DNA from: Acanthochlamys bracteata
Taxonomy: Eukaryota > Streptophyta > Magnoliopsida > Pandanales > Velloziaceae
Length of the DNA: 64,000 nucleotides
Direction: 5' to 3'
NCBI GenBank assembly: GCA_019914995.1
Contig: CM034128.1
Location: 9,703,501 to 9,767,500, forward strand
A model generated the notes under the pieces. The model did not search any database. It was not told the origin of the DNA and saw nothing but the letters and a program-made list of their open reading frames with translations. The stretch's first letter is position 1. The number at the start of each line of letters is the position of its first letter. Positions 1 to 17,099 of this stretch are shown piece after piece. The position numbers and the translations under genes were made by a program.

Positions 1-325
1 ATCTAAAATTTTAAAAATATAAATAAATTACATATCTTCTAACAATATATACAAAAATTTAAATTATTTATAAAAAAATTTAAATCAACTTTAATTAAAC
101 TATCCTTAAATTTTATTAAAAACATTTTTAAAAATTCAAAATTTAAAATATATATAGAGTTATTTTTCTATCATTTTGTTCATACAATTCAATGAAAATT
201 GATTTATAGTCCAACTAAACTAAAATTTTACCAACATATTTCTAATTCATATTTTTTCATATTCCATGAAAATTGCTTTCGAAATTTATATTGCCAAAAT
301 TACACTAATATATATTATATACACT

Positions 326-364
<39 letters not shown>

Positions 365-1480
365 AAATATGTGCATATTGTCATTTTAGGTCGACATTAG
401 TTTATATAAAATATGTACAAATTTCAAAATTTGATTTCTACCGTTGCAAATAAAAAACTATGAGAGATAAACACCCAGATCAAATTTTAGCTTAATCGAA
501 CCTCCAATTGACTTCCATCGGTCCATTTGATTAAAATGACAAAAATTATTTAACAAAATTTGCAAAACATAAAAATTTTCTTTTTCTATCATCTTAATCA
601 AAAGATCGAATAAAAATTCAAACTCCGATTGAACTGAAATTTTATCGACGTATTCACACCTCATAATTCTTTATATCCAATAATAATAATCAAATTTTAA
701 AATTCCGACGCGTTTTATATTGACCAATACCCCAATGTGCAACTAAAGTAACAATGTGAAAAAATAAAAATACTCTTTTTTTAAAAGTACTCTCGTACAC
801 TCCCTTTTAATTTATGCTCATAGTGCTCTCCAACTTTAATATTTACCGTTAAATATAAAGAACAATGAATTGAAAAATATACTTACAAAATTTTAATTCA
901 ATCGGATTACAAATTTATCTCTATCTAATCACTTAATTAAAATAATAAAAAAATTTCAAAATATATATTATATTATTTTTATCAAATGACCTAATAAAAA
1001 TCAACTTGTAATACGATTGATATTAAATTTATGAATAAATTTTTAACTTATGTTTCTTTATATTTAATTGTAGATATTAGATTTAAAGATCATCCGATCA
1101 TAAACCAAAGATGAAGTATCTAAAAAATTAGATTTGAAAAAATAGGAGCACTTTTTTTATGAACACTTCTGAATAGTCTCTACCTAATTTCTAGACGATA
1201 AAATTTCAAAATCTAATTTCTATCATTGAATATAAAAAAATATAAATTTAGAAACATATTGTCAAAATTTTAACTAAATAGAACAATAAATTAATCTTCA
1301 TCCAACCACTTAACTAAAATAACAAAAACTTAAAACATATACTTTTAAAATTTTTTGCTTCTATCATCTTTATCAAATAGTCGACATGATCTAATTGAAT
1401 AAAATTTTGCCAATATATTTTAACTTATAATTTTTTATATTCAACTATAGAGATTGAATTTTAAAATCATTCCGACTATC
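1..1480. repeat. Diverged ~390-bp tandem repeats, A/T-rich
   Basis: No gene is visible here. About four diverged copies of one unit follow each other. The shared core reads roughly 'ctatcat-ctt-atcaaa', then a segment like 'gattgaactgaaattttatcgac', then 'aacttataattttttatatt-caa'. The 'tatca' anchors lie near 169, 586, 980 and 1361, so the period is about 380-415 bp. Copies differ by many substitutions and small indels. This could be an old satellite block or the edge of a nested transposon array. The alignment was made by eye. Confidence 0.55.
329..360. repeat. (AT)n microsatellite
   Basis: A perfect AT dinucleotide run of about 32 bp lies inside the A/T-rich tandem-repeat block. Confidence 0.95.
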
Positions 1481-1985
1481 AACAGAAAACAAAGTGTCTG
1501 CGAGTGCTCTTAAAACACGAGTGCCATATCTCTCCCCCACATATATGTAAAGTATTGATAAGATCCAAAAAAATAGCATCAGTAAACACACAAATGAGAA
1601 ACAGAACCCTAATGAAGTTGCTATGTTGATCACAGTTTCGGAGAACAAACGAGGATGAACAATATCCTCCAAAGCCCTTTAATGCCTAAAGACCAATAGG
1701 CCATGATGACAGAACAGCCTCTGGTAGCAAGAGGCTATGTACACTACGCAAATAAAAAAAGGCCCAAGGTAGGGGGCTATGACATTCCAATAGCTCAATA
1801 TAGCAAAAACAAGATAATATGGTGGGCTCGTAGGATCTAGAGTTGCTATTTAGTGGTAAAGGAGCTTTCAACTTCACTATTTCCTAGTTTTACCTCTCTG
1901 TGTGATCTTAACAATTTGTGATAATAAGTCCAGAATCTCTGATTCACTGTTTGAAGGCTAACAGACGGTAACAGAGTTCAGCAAG
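1481..1985. other. 3' flank of the Aux/IAA gene
   Basis: This stretch holds no supported coding region. It lies directly downstream of the minus-strand Aux/IAA stop codon, is less A/T-rich than the block before it, and probably contains the 3' UTR. Short open frames here look like chance. Confidence 0.5.
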
Positions 1986-3947
1986 CTAGCTTTGTATCGA
2001 TTCACGAGTTCTGGAGGATTGAGTCCTTGGCGCTGCACAAAAAGAATGCCACCAGTTAATAAATCAAAGAAAAGCAGAACTGCAAATGAAAAAAAACCTT
2101 AATAATCATGAATGAACTTCACAGAATAAAGGCTTATGAATAGAATGTTGCCACAAGTAATAGAGTTAGGTTTCCTAGCATAAGTAGAAAGATAAGTTGA
2201 ACAAAGGATTATGCGGCATCCATGGCACAGTTAGCCAGTGACCATAGACAAAATTAGATGACCAACATTCATCTTCTATGCATGTCAATCATCCAGCCAG
2301 AATTCAAGACAATCACATAAAGTGTTAGTAGAAAACAACTCACCAAGTCCACTCAGATCTGATGTTCTCATGATTCTGAGTCTCCGTACAGCACACCGAA
2401 ACATTCTGCAAAGTAAACTCAATGAGAAATTCATTGCATGAAAGATGATAAGGTATGCAGTGATGCAGAGTATGTTTAAAAATAGTCATTTAGTACAGGG
2501 GTATTTTGTATATGCACTACACAGGATAAAGTGACAACAATCACTTCTAGCTGCGCAATCATTAAACTACCCTCTACTCCCCTTTGAGCAGATAGTTTAA
2601 TGGTTCACCTCCTTGCTCAAGAAATGGAGTTTTTGATTTTAGCAAAAAACTCTAAATATGATTCTAAGTAAGAAATTCTTGATCCTGGAGTAGACAACTT
2701 AATGTACACAAGTTTGCGAGAAATTGCCAGGTGAGTTCATTAGACTTCAGGTAACCTTGAAGAGAATCCTTAACATGTATCTAAGTCTATGGAGGTAAAG
2801 AAATATTTTAGCTAGAAACAAATAAAACCAGGTGATCTCACTTTCTTTGGTCATCAATAGTGAGGATAAGCTTCATGCAGTAGTTCTATACGGAACTCCA
2901 GGACTGTATGGGGGGGATTAGTCATAACTTGTTCAGGCTTTGTTATCTCTTTACTAGAAAGCCATAGGTCTTTTTGGTTTTGCCTTTTTCCTGCTTGCAG
3001 TTTAATTAAATGATGAAACTACTCATCCAACCCAAATTGGTTTAAGTGATCCTACTTTCTTGGACTCATAGGTAACAAGAGTTTTGTATGGGAAACTGAA
3101 AGGCTTACCGCCATGGAACATCTCCAACCAGCATCCAGTCCCCATCCTTGTCCTCATAAGTGAGGGCAAACTCTGAAGTGCCATCCAACAACTTCGATGC
3201 AGGAGGGCCATCTATACCACACAATATGTATCAAATAAAATTTATTCAAACTATTTACTCAAATAAAGAAGTAATGATTTATACATGAACTTCTATTCAT
3301 TATACTGCTATAAAACATGCATAGTATTGATCCTATAACGCATCGCTTATCATTAAGTCAATGAAGTACAACAAGAAAGTTCTGTTGAAAAATAACATCT
3401 TAGTCAATTATGTGGTGCAACTGTCATTCAATGTACTAATAGCATAGACATGAGAACCTTATTCAGCTACTTCAAACAAAGAGAGAAGACGAGGAGAACT
3501 TACTGAACTTACTGAACGAACTACCAAAAGATGTGGTGGGCCTGTAAAACATCGTCTCTAGTGCTGTTGCAAGTGATTCATAAGATGAATGGGAATTTAG
3601 ATCAACCTTCCTACCGATAGGGTCTCCATCCATATTCACTTTCACAAAGGGTGAAGTGCTCACGGTTACTCCTTTGTCTTTCTTCTCCTGATAATTGCTT
3701 TCAGTAGGATGGATACTATCGATGCTGAAATTACTAGTTTTCTGGTTTGCAGGGGTGTTCTCTTTTGATTGATTAACTATGTTGTTCATCCTGAATGCTC
3801 TTATTGGTGGCCATCCAACAACCTGACTGATCCTATACATATGCAAAACAGAGAAACAAAACCAGTTTTAAAGCAGGGTCATTCTTAACAGAGAATTGGA
3901 AGATAAGAGCATCTTAATTTTAGGATTAAAAACAACATTATTTAAAA

Positions 3948-3982
<35 letters not shown>

Positions 3983-4895
3983 TCATCCTAAAAAACATAC
4001 TAAAACATCGAATGGAAGAAATCCAGAACAACCAATCCCCATCCAATTAAACGGACATTTCTGATTCATCTACCATATGTGGAATGAGACTCTCAAAGCT
4101 AGCTTAAGTGAATCGCATAGCATGAAAGATAACAATCAGAGCATTCAGTCAAATGGTCTTCGGACATCAAGGAAATTAATCCAAAGAACAGCTGCCAATA
4201 AGGTATCCGAAACAGAACTAAATCCCCTCTCCTGACAAAATAGACAGTTGACAACTGAGATTGAGATTGTTTTGTGACGTGAAAACTAACTCTTATACAT
4301 ATAACTCGGTTCAACATATAGCAGACAACTTCTGAAGCACTAAAATGGCTTCGGCAGCCATAAAATACATTCAACAACTATTACTTGCAGAAACAATTCC
4401 CAGTAGAATCTAGTACTATTCCAGAACCATGTAAAGGCAGGTCTTAGTCACAGAAACAACACAAAAATCCATGAAACTTACGAGAATGAGAAATAAAAGA
4501 TCATAGAATCTCAACCTGGCCGGTGGACTAGGTGGACCCACAGCATCAGCAGCAGCCCGTTTAGCTCCGGCAACAGCACCACCACGACTACCTCCAGCAG
4601 CGGGCTTCGATGTCGTCACTGACGAAGCTGAAGGTGGCGAACGTGGATAAGCTCGTGAGTTACCTATTGAAGGAAAATCTTCTGCCGTCAATATTCTGCA
4701 GTACTCTCCCCACGGCTGCTGCACAACCGCCGCACAACCAGCAGAAGGCTTGTTTGAAGCTCCAAGACTTAGACCGAGCTCGAGATCACCTTCCTCTTCT
4801 TCGTCTTGTTCACGTTTCTGTTCATTCTTCTCTGCCACCGCAGCAGCTGAAGCAAGCTCGACGGAGGCCGATGAGGAGATGTTATCGCCTTCCAT
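1986..4895 (-). CDS. Aux/IAA auxin-response repressor (IAA11/12/13 type)
   Basis: Nuclear repressor that binds ARF transcription factors and is degraded through TIR1/AFB in response to auxin. Exons on the minus strand: 4516-4895, 3513-3832, 3109-3211, 2344-2405, 1986-2032, giving 303 aa in one frame. Domain I has the EAR motif LELGLSL. Domain II has the intact degron core [11 protein letters not shown] at the start of exon 2. Domain III includes [15 protein letters not shown], and domain IV includes [17 protein letters not shown]. An '[11 protein letters not shown]' segment between domains I and II resembles IAA12/IAA13, whereas the degron context is closer to IAA11, so the exact paralogue is open. 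The start at 4895 (MEGD) is preferred over an in-frame upstream ATG at 4982 because family members commonly begin near MEG. Exon 2 has two tandem donors (after 3513 or 3504) that would add three residues. Confidence 0.93.
3951..3980. repeat. A30 homopolymer in Aux/IAA intron 1
   Basis: Thirty consecutive A on the plus strand (T on the transcribed strand) lie inside the first Aux/IAA intron. Length in any assembly should be treated as uncertain. Confidence 0.95.
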
Positions 4896-5590
4896 TGCTG
4901 TTGTTGTTGAAGAAACAAATCGGAGTTTTGAATTATTGGAGTTGTTTTTTCGCCCTCGGGCTTTTGTTTGGAGTCGCTGCACGGGAAGCCTCCTTTTTGA
5001 TAACCCGAGGGAAACGCAAACAAAGGAAACGCTATGATTGTGCTCTATTTAATAATAAAGCAATAGCTAATAGTATAGATAATGGGAAACGAGGAAAGAC
5101 CAAGAACAAAAAGAGTAATTTGGTCAGTTGAATTGGTTGTGCCATTAGACGACACGATGATGGTGGTCTGGGAGGGAAGGAAAAAAATTTTATTAGTTGG
5201 GTGTCCGTGGACCCCACCAATACCTTTTGGCTTTTTCTTCACTTAAAATAATGTAACATTTTCTTTTCGAAGTTATTTTTCTTTCAGTTTTGTTGTCTGC
5301 TATTATTAATTTACGGCAAAAGTTTTTATTAATTTTTTTTCGTAAGGGTGTTTGACGGAAAATTAAAATTCAACTTGTTGTAATTAAATTGGTCGGGAAG
5401 TACACTGGAACATTATGTCGCGAATATTCTAACCAATGTCTCCCACCAAAACCATGACAACATTGAATTAGCTGGACTTGTGAGAACCTGTAGAGAAGGA
5501 CCCGGTTTTGCTTGAAAGTAGCGAGGGAAAGAAACACGCTGCATTGATATGGCAAAGAAACAATTACTTGGGTTGGGGTTGCTTCTAGAT
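4896..5590. promoter_or_regulatory. Aux/IAA 5' UTR and promoter region
   Basis: This is the upstream region of the minus-strand Aux/IAA gene. It is more GC-balanced than the DNA beyond 5590. I see no unambiguous TATA box or auxin-response element. Short open frames on both strands overlap exon 1 or its leader and are not supported as genes. Confidence 0.4.
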
Positions 5591-7115
5591 ACGTTTTAAA
5601 AGTGTTTTTACACTATTTTTTTAAAATCTTAAATAATAATTAATTATATATTATAAATCTGTTTATTATAATTTTTTTAAAAAGTTATTAACAAGTTTAT
5701 GGATATTTTTTTGAAAAGTTTTACTTTTAAATAATCTTAAACGTCCTGATTGACCTATTGTTAATGGGTTGTTTTTTAGGAATCATTTTAAAAATATTTA
5801 TGAAATAAAATTTTTTATAATAAAATTTTTTTTATTTATTTTTAAAAATGATAATAAAAAATAAGTAATAGAAAAATTTTACTATATTTTTTAAATTTTT
5901 AAATAAATTCTATATATATTTATAAAACATACATTAAAAAATATAAATTAAAAAAATAATAATTAATTTTTGAAAAAAGCTTTACTAAATGAATTTTTAG
6001 AAGATATTTAGTTCAGCTTTTTTTCAACACTTTTGTTTAATTTTTTATTTCATATTTTTTAATAAATATTTTATAAATATTAAAAATTTTATTTAAAAAT
6101 TTAAAAAATTAGAAAATTTTACGAAAAATGAGATTTTTTTTATTTACATATTTTTATTATTTTTTAAAATAAAAAAATAAACATACTTTTTATTTTAAAA
6201 AAATTTTATTTTATAATTAATTCTAAACACACCATTGGTTGTTTCTTGATAGGGTTAAGCAAAAGTTAACCATCTGAACTTCTGAGACATAAATTAGATC
6301 CTTTTCTTGTATTTCCTAAACTGATCGTTAAGCTAAGTAATGAAAGTTTCTATTTTCTTGTTTTTTTTAGTTTGTGAGTTTGGTCCTAACCAAGTTATAC
6401 CAAAAAAATTTAACCAGCGTCTTATTAAGTGGGAAAACGATCGTTTGGTGCTTATCTATTCAAGACTTTACCTAATAATCTCCATAACATCTGATATCTT
6501 ATTGCAATATTCTGTGGTGGAAGTGGGTGATTGTCACAAAGATAATCTTTAATTTTGTCTAGAAACAAGTCCTTTGTTCTTTTACTAAATTTTTGAAGCC
6601 CGGACTTAAACTTACTTTGTACTGTAGATAAAAATATGCACCCAACAAACGGATCAGTCTGTAGTTCAATTGAATGATCGAGTTGCAGCTCACTCGATTT
6701 GTAAACAGTTAAAAATTTTGACCGATCAATTTGCAAAGAGCCGATCTTATCTATCCGATCCGACAGACAACTCATTTATCTCATCACTATTAATATTAAT
6801 AGATCAACATGATAATCAATATTGATAATTGACTCAGTAAAAAATAAAAATTGACTGAAATTAAATTAGTCGTTAATTTATTTATTAATTATATCAAAAT
6901 AGCTAGTACTTCAAATTAAATTGGATGTTGATTTGATTAATCGAAATATAAAAATAAAAAAATATTTATATTATAAAAATTCTTAAAATCAAAATTTTGA
7001 AATAAAATTTATTTTGAAATTTTTAAAAAATGATTATTTTTTTATTAAACAATTAAAAATCATACCTATAAATTTATACATTATATACTTAATTATATTT
7101 TAATTTAAAAAAATT

Positions 7116-7151
<36 letters not shown>

Positions 7152-7170
7152 GTTTGGTTTTAAAAAAGTG
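5591..7170. repeat. A/T-rich MITE-like repeats
   Basis: No gene is visible. The stretch is dominated by A/T-rich segments built on the same theme as elsewhere in the window ('tttttaaataaa', 'tttataaaacatacattaaaaa'). One copy covers roughly 5768-5999 and a copy in the opposite orientation roughly 6000-6236, each entered or left through a 'ttgtt/aaacacacca'-like edge. An (AT)n run ends the block near 7120-7147. Element borders are approximate. Confidence 0.45.
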
Positions 7171-8690
7171 ACGTAAATACGGTCAAACACATTCGATATT
7201 GCTCATTTTCCTCACCAAATCCCAGATCTTGAATATTTTCAACGTCGACATTGCGAACTGCGAAGCCCCCAAAAATCAATATATCCCATTATAGTTGAAC
7301 TAACAGCGGTTTAAAACGACAGAAATTATTAAAATATACAAAAGTTATATATATAAGATTTATTCAGAATTTTTTATGACTTCAAAACTTAAAGCTCTTT
7401 TAAGGGACGGTTTTAAAATACTTATGAAATAATTTAAAAATAGAAACTATTTTATGTTATTATAAAAAATTTATAATTAATAAAAATTAATAATTATAAC
7501 TAATTAAAACATATATAATATAAAATTCGTAAACAGTTTGTGTAGAATAGAATGCAAAACAGAAGCTAAAATGTTACATCGACTTGAGTTGAAGGAGTGA
7601 GAATAGCGCAGTATCCAATCCAAAATCAGCGTCAACTTCAGTCCTTACTTTTCTGCGATTAATAGAAAGCTGATGAAGATTATTAGTGCACAAATTGGTA
7701 GTTATTATCGGGAGAGGGGATGTGTCGCGTGAACGGTCGACAGAGGTGAGGGACCACAAAGATATCGATCATCATTAGTCCAGGATTCGGGTACACGCCG
7801 AACACAGACACCCTAATCTCTTTAGCCTTTAGTGGATACAATTAATTAAGTATTCAACTAAAGAATAACCAACTTCATTTGTTCCTTGACGAAGATTTCT
7901 TATTATCTTCGTCGGTTTACGTTAAGTAAGGTTATGTAAAGCCTAGTACAAAACCTATAAAGCATAATGAGTGACCTACAAATTTGCAGAAGAATTAGGG
8001 AGGCAGCATAGTTTAAGTAATGATGTCTTCAACTTCTTTTACACTTCTGTTCATTACAGTTCTCGCCTGACGAGAAACTCAATCACACAGAAGAGAGTTT
8101 TGTCTCTTTCTTTTGCCTTCCCTTTCTCTGTTCTGTTGCTCCTGAAACCGTTTACCTTTGATGTTGCTGTATATTCCAACTTCTCCCGAAAAGATTCATT
8201 TTCAAAGTTCATAGCACACGAGAAACCAGAGCCAAACAAATTCTCATATTTTGTTACCATATTCCATTTATTCTCCTCTTTTTATTTAAAAGAACAGCTA
8301 ACGCTGTTGTCGTGCCTTCTCTTTCGAGAACCCATGAATCACTAATAAATGAAAGAGATGTTATTTTTATGATATAGAAAAAGGCTAAGAGGCCCGGAGG
8401 TGTGTTGTCAAACTCGACCCCTTTTAAGATATACCACACCAATGGTCATCTTATAGTGCCATTCATCATGAACTACTCGCTTGTGCATTGATTAATTACT
8501 TACTTTGACAACACTAGTGCGAGCAGCTTAGCCATTTAAATGAAACACTTGATCAGCTTTTGACCAGGAATTAAGGGAAGCGCACATCAGTGAACCACGT
8601 TTGACAACCTAATGATTCCGAGAAACAGAAAACAAGGAAAAAACTAAATATTAGAGAAGGAATTAAGCAGAAGCAGGCATAAAGCCGTAC
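7171..8690. other. Intergenic, no supported gene
   Basis: Open frames of 60-124 codons occur on both strands (for example 7971-8345 plus). They overlap on opposite strands and show no recognisable domain or splice context. I see nothing I would call a gene. Confidence 0.4.
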
Positions 8691-8713
8691 CTTTGAGAAG
8701 ATACCAAGTCCTC

Positions 8714-9877
8714 CTATCCCTCCTACAAACAGCATAATTATTCACCATATTCAAAGTTTAAGAATAATTAGCGTCATGAATCTCATAAGTCTTTGTGGCA
8801 GTGGATTATTTTGAAAAATACCAACTGTGGCATATTTGTATTTTTTCCTATCGTTGCAAGTCATTTTTTTCATAAAAAATTATCTATATCTAATTTAAAA
8901 ATAATGCAACAAAACCACTTTCAATTTACTTATTTTAGAAAAACATAAAAACCAAATCTAATTTCAATAATACTGTTTATAAATAACTTATTTTTGAATA
9001 TTTTATTTTGATTGAAAACACACACGCTTAGCTTCTGACCAAGAATTAAAGAAAGCATATATAATTCACGTTAATGCACCACATGTGAGTCTTTGACCGA
9101 CTCAAAATTCCAGTACTTCTAATTACATGACAAATAAAGAAGAAACAGGCTACCTCTGAGTGCGAGCAGTCAGAGAGAAACATCCGCAATAAAAGTGCCG
9201 CTGCTTCCCAGGACGTGTAGACGTTGCAATGAGCACTGGAAAAGGACTGCCATGTGTATAAGGAACATTTGAGGTTGCTTATAAATTAAAATTTTTATAA
9301 AATAAAAAATATTTTTATTTTTTTTAAAAATAAGTTATATTTTTTTATTTTAAAAAAAAATAATAAAAATATATAATAAAAAGATTTTATTTCGTAAATT
9401 TTTTTTACACTTTTTAAATTTTTAAATAAATTTTTTATATATTTATAAAATATGTATTGAAAAATATAAAATGAAGAAAAATTAAAAAAAATTGATAAAT
9501 AGCTTTTACAACCGAGAACCAAACAGCGCCTAAATACTTCCTTAGTATTCATGCATTCACACAGATAATCAATCAAGACAAAAGAACACACACAATACCC
9601 CGAAGCCAAATTGAACTAACCGTTAAACTGATCTAACATCTACAAACTGGGCTGCAACAATTAATATCTTATCCCAAAACTGAGAAGTAATTTTATTTCA
9701 CCGACGCAAAACTACTACTACTAACTTTTAAGAACGAAAAATTGGCAGGATACGGCTTACCTTTTCCTCAGTCCTCACTAAGGTGTCTCTCTTTAAGACC
9801 GCCCTGCGTACTCTAATCATCATCTTTGCGTACAAGGCAACTGCAATATAGTATCGTCCAACTAGGTAGTCCTCCAT
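8714..9877 (-). CDS. Candidate small spliced gene, unknown function
   Basis: I do not recognise this gene. On the minus strand an ATG at 9877 opens a 39-codon basic exon (9761-9877, beginning MEDYLVGRYYIAVALY, with a later run MMIRVRRAVLKR). It ends at a good donor (AAG|GTAAGC). A second open exon can be read at 9154-9246, bounded by GGCAG and GAG|GTAGCC. A third begins after TTTGTAG at 8722 and reaches TAG at 8714-8716. All phases are 0 and the product would be about 72 aa. The intron between exons 1 and 2 holds an A/T-rich MITE-like repeat. With short exons and no family match, this may equally be chance, a pseudogene or part of a non-coding transcript. Confidence 0.25.
9268..9534. repeat. 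A/T-rich MITE-like element
   Basis: An extremely A/T-rich segment is bounded by imperfect inverted ends (left 'tttgaggttgcttataaa', right 'tttacaaccgagaaccaaa'). The interior carries the 'tttttaaataaat...tttataaaatatgtattgaaaaatat' theme shared with other repeats in this window. Confidence 0.5.
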
Positions 9878-10346
9878 AGCAAGCAAACCCCGTCGCCAAT
9901 ACAATGCAAGTGTTTACCCAAGAACATCAATGACTTTATCAACACACAAATAGGAAATACCTGCTGAACCACACAAGTTACATGCCATCCTTGTACAGGC
10001 ACATTGCTCAGAGGAGAAATGCTAAGTTCATTACAAAATAATTACTTTTTCAAGTATATCGGTCCATTTACAATTATAACTACTTCCAACACAAATGAGA
10101 TAAAACACTGACATATAAAGACAGTTTGTAGGAAATGAGACATACACGGACATACACAAAACAGTTTGCATTGCGATAACCTTATATTCTATTTTGCGAT
10201 CCATCGGGTAATGGGAAGGGCATTAAAATAAGATGACTATAGTAGGAATATCCTGAACGACCATAAGGGTCAATGAGCAGGTAAAACCCCATTCTAGTTA
10301 GGCCATAATAATCATAAGCCATCATATTTATAACAATTAGGCGAAT
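9878..10346. other. 3' flank of KAT2
   Basis: No coding signal is seen. The right part is probably the 3' UTR of the minus-strand thiolase gene, whose stop codon is at 10347-10349. Confidence 0.5.
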
Positions 10347-14430
<4,084 letters not shown>

Positions 14431-14553
14431 TCCTGAATCTCGAAATCGATTCAAAGCAGCCCAGAGATCTTCTTGATTTGATTTGTTTTAGAATAAGAAG
14501 AAGCAGAAGAAGAGTAGAGCAAGCGGGAAAGAGACGCTACCGTTTCCGACGAG

Positions 14554-14565
14554 CTTATATTTATA
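14554..14565 (-). promoter_or_regulatory. TATA box of KAT2
   Basis: On the minus strand the sequence reads CTATAAATATAA, about 125-135 bp upstream of the KAT2 start codon. Position and sequence fit a core TATA element. Confidence 0.55.
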
Positions 14566-17099
14566 GTCTCAATTTAGATCAACTCAAACAATCCGGATAA
14601 GCAGCCAAGGGAAGAAAATTTTTCCTTTTCAGTAAATTACAATGTGAGTCCTGTAAGAAAAATTATTGTATAACCAGTATCTTTCTATCTTATTTTAAGC
14701 TTAGAACTTGTTTCGTATATACACAGGAATTGAAATAAAAATTGAAAAGCACCAAAATCATATTCACAATTACTCATCCTCAAAAATTTGGTTATTTAAA
14801 ACATCTGAATCAAATCATTATTATTTAAAAATCTAAATCTAAATCGAATAAAATATCAAAAGTTAGTTTTATATAAATGACGAAACTTATAAATTGAAAG
14901 ACAAAACAGCATAAAAAATCATTATTCAATTGTATGTTAATTTTTTCGTAACCGAAGGAGCCCTTTAAACAACTACCTTTGTTCTTTGTAGGATTAATAA
15001 GGTTTCAATTAGGCCGTAACGCAAACTGCATGCGAGCCTCTTAGGTTGAAGGGCATTATTCAGTTAAACGACTTTTTAGTAGATAGATTATGTAAAACAG
15101 AACTTATAACCGATTCACTGTGTGAATATTGAAATACAACAGGTTGCTGCTAGCGTAACGTTAACAAGGATAGAGACGAATGACGGCTTAGCTTAGACAA
15201 ATATATACGCAACTCTTTATATATCACTAGATGATTGACACGTGTTCGTCATCAACGGTTCTAATCTGTACAGGTTAGTGATAAGATGAGGCGGTGCGGT
15301 CACTTGCTTATCTTCTAGAAACGGTTAATTATATCATAGGAATGCATACCCGTTACTACTACTCTAACCAATAAGTTTTAATGAAAAGGCTTTTACAATC
15401 ACAATTAGCAAAACTAAGTCCATACGTTTAAGAATTATCATTTGCTTATATAGGTCTTGTAATATGCCTTATTTGTAAATATTATAATAATCATCGTTGA
15501 TCATTTTAAGTGGATCATTAACGCAGTAATGGTCCGGAGATAACTAAATTCCCGAATGGGCCTAACTGTTTGGGTTTTAATTCATGGAACCCATGATTTG
15601 TGGGCTTAACATTTTACTAATTAATTATTATTTTTCTTGAAATAATAAATTTGCATGGTGTATATAAGTTGCAATAAAGTGATTTTTTAAAACTAAATTT
15701 TTTTAAAATGAGTTTGAAAAGTGAATAAAATTTTATAAAGATAAGTTTGAAAGTGATTTTGGGGTAAAAAAATTGAGTTGTGGGCGCTAAAATTCGAAAC
15801 CAAATTCTGCTGTAAGTTACTAACTGTCTTTGGTTTTATAACGTTAGTGAAACCAAAGAATTAGCAGCATAACTCATGTGACTCCTACTATAATAAGACA
15901 ACTATTACAATAATTGATACTCTAAAGAGAGAGTTACAAGTTAAAACCTTATTCTTTTTGACAGTACTGCTTTTGTGTTTTTGCAGTTTCAACGTTTTCT
16001 ATTAACTTCGAATACATAATTAGCATGTTAAGTATTTATTAATTATTACTTTTCATTGCCATGGCCAACCTGGATTGGTAATTTTTTCGGAGAGTATTCG
16101 TTGAACGTGTGACATGTAGTTCGAAGGTCTCACGCCGAAAACGTTGGAGCAAATTTGGAAGCTTTATAACTTTTTCGCTGTTTAATTACATTTACACATC
16201 ATATTTTACTTACCTTTTGTCGGCTGTCAGATAATTTATGCAATGTTTACAATTACAAAAAAGGATGCTTTTATTTAGTAATAATTCAGTTATTCTGAAC
16301 TTATTTTTCTGTAAAGAGATAAATTTGAAATTACTTTTGTATTTGAAATTTTTTAAAAATTAATAGACTCATTTTTAATATTCATTTCTCACACTCAATT
16401 TTCAAATTTTAATATCTATAAACTCATTTACGAGCAATTGAAGTTCTTCAAACTGGTGCTTTTAAACGAAATGAAATAAAGAGTAAACCAAACGAGTTTC
16501 GATATTTTAATTGTTTCATAATTTCGCATACAACAATCTTATTAAGTAGAAGCATGGATATTCTAATTTGTGAGGAAATGCTCGTAGAATTTTGGAAGGA
16601 AATAATAATGTTCGTTAAATTTTATTGCTCGAATTTTTTTCAATGAATTTTGTGTCAACTCAATGCCAGAGTACTATGAAGAACTCCAGTTCATTTTCCA
16701 CTGAAGTACATACTTGATAATAACTCACATTTAATTTCTTCCAAAAAAAAATTCAATGAATTTTTCACCATTCATGAATCAGTTATTTACACTAATTGCC
16801 ACTGTCTAAAAATAATGGAAATGATCAAAACATCAAAACTGGAAATTTGATTTCATGCACAATGCAGATTATAATTAACATTGAATATTACAGACCAGAA
16901 CAAAGAACATGAACACAGCAAACAACAACAATCAACAAAGAAATAACCCTAAGACAATCACTCAAACACTATTAATTAAGAACAATGACAACACAAACCA
17001 ATTAACACAACGCTAGTTTCAAAACAACAACACTGAAAATTAAATAGAATGATGCATGATCACTATTACGGAGCAAAACCTACAATAGATTGCATCATA
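14566..17099. other. Intergenic spacer, no gene seen
   Basis: The stretch includes the distal KAT2 promoter and the 3' flank of the zinc-finger gene (stop at 17100-17102). Around 15650-15800 a degenerate segment with 'aagtgattt', 'aaatgagtttgaaaagtg' and 'aagtttgaaagtgatttt' resembles repeat debris like that at 45.8-46.9 kb. No coding region is supported. Confidence 0.45.

Noticed and set aside
1445..1877. Two small minus-strand frames just past the Aux/IAA stop
   Set aside because: They lie in the likely 3' UTR, overlap the repeat edge and have no similarity to known proteins.
4610..5131. 173-codon plus-strand frame over the Aux/IAA first exon
   Set aside because: It overlaps the Aux/IAA exon and leader in antisense and shows low-complexity Ser/Leu/Arg content only.
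7971..8345. 124-codon plus-strand open frame
   Set aside because: There is no recognisable domain, it overlaps an open frame of similar size on the other strand, and the composition is that of intergenic DNA.
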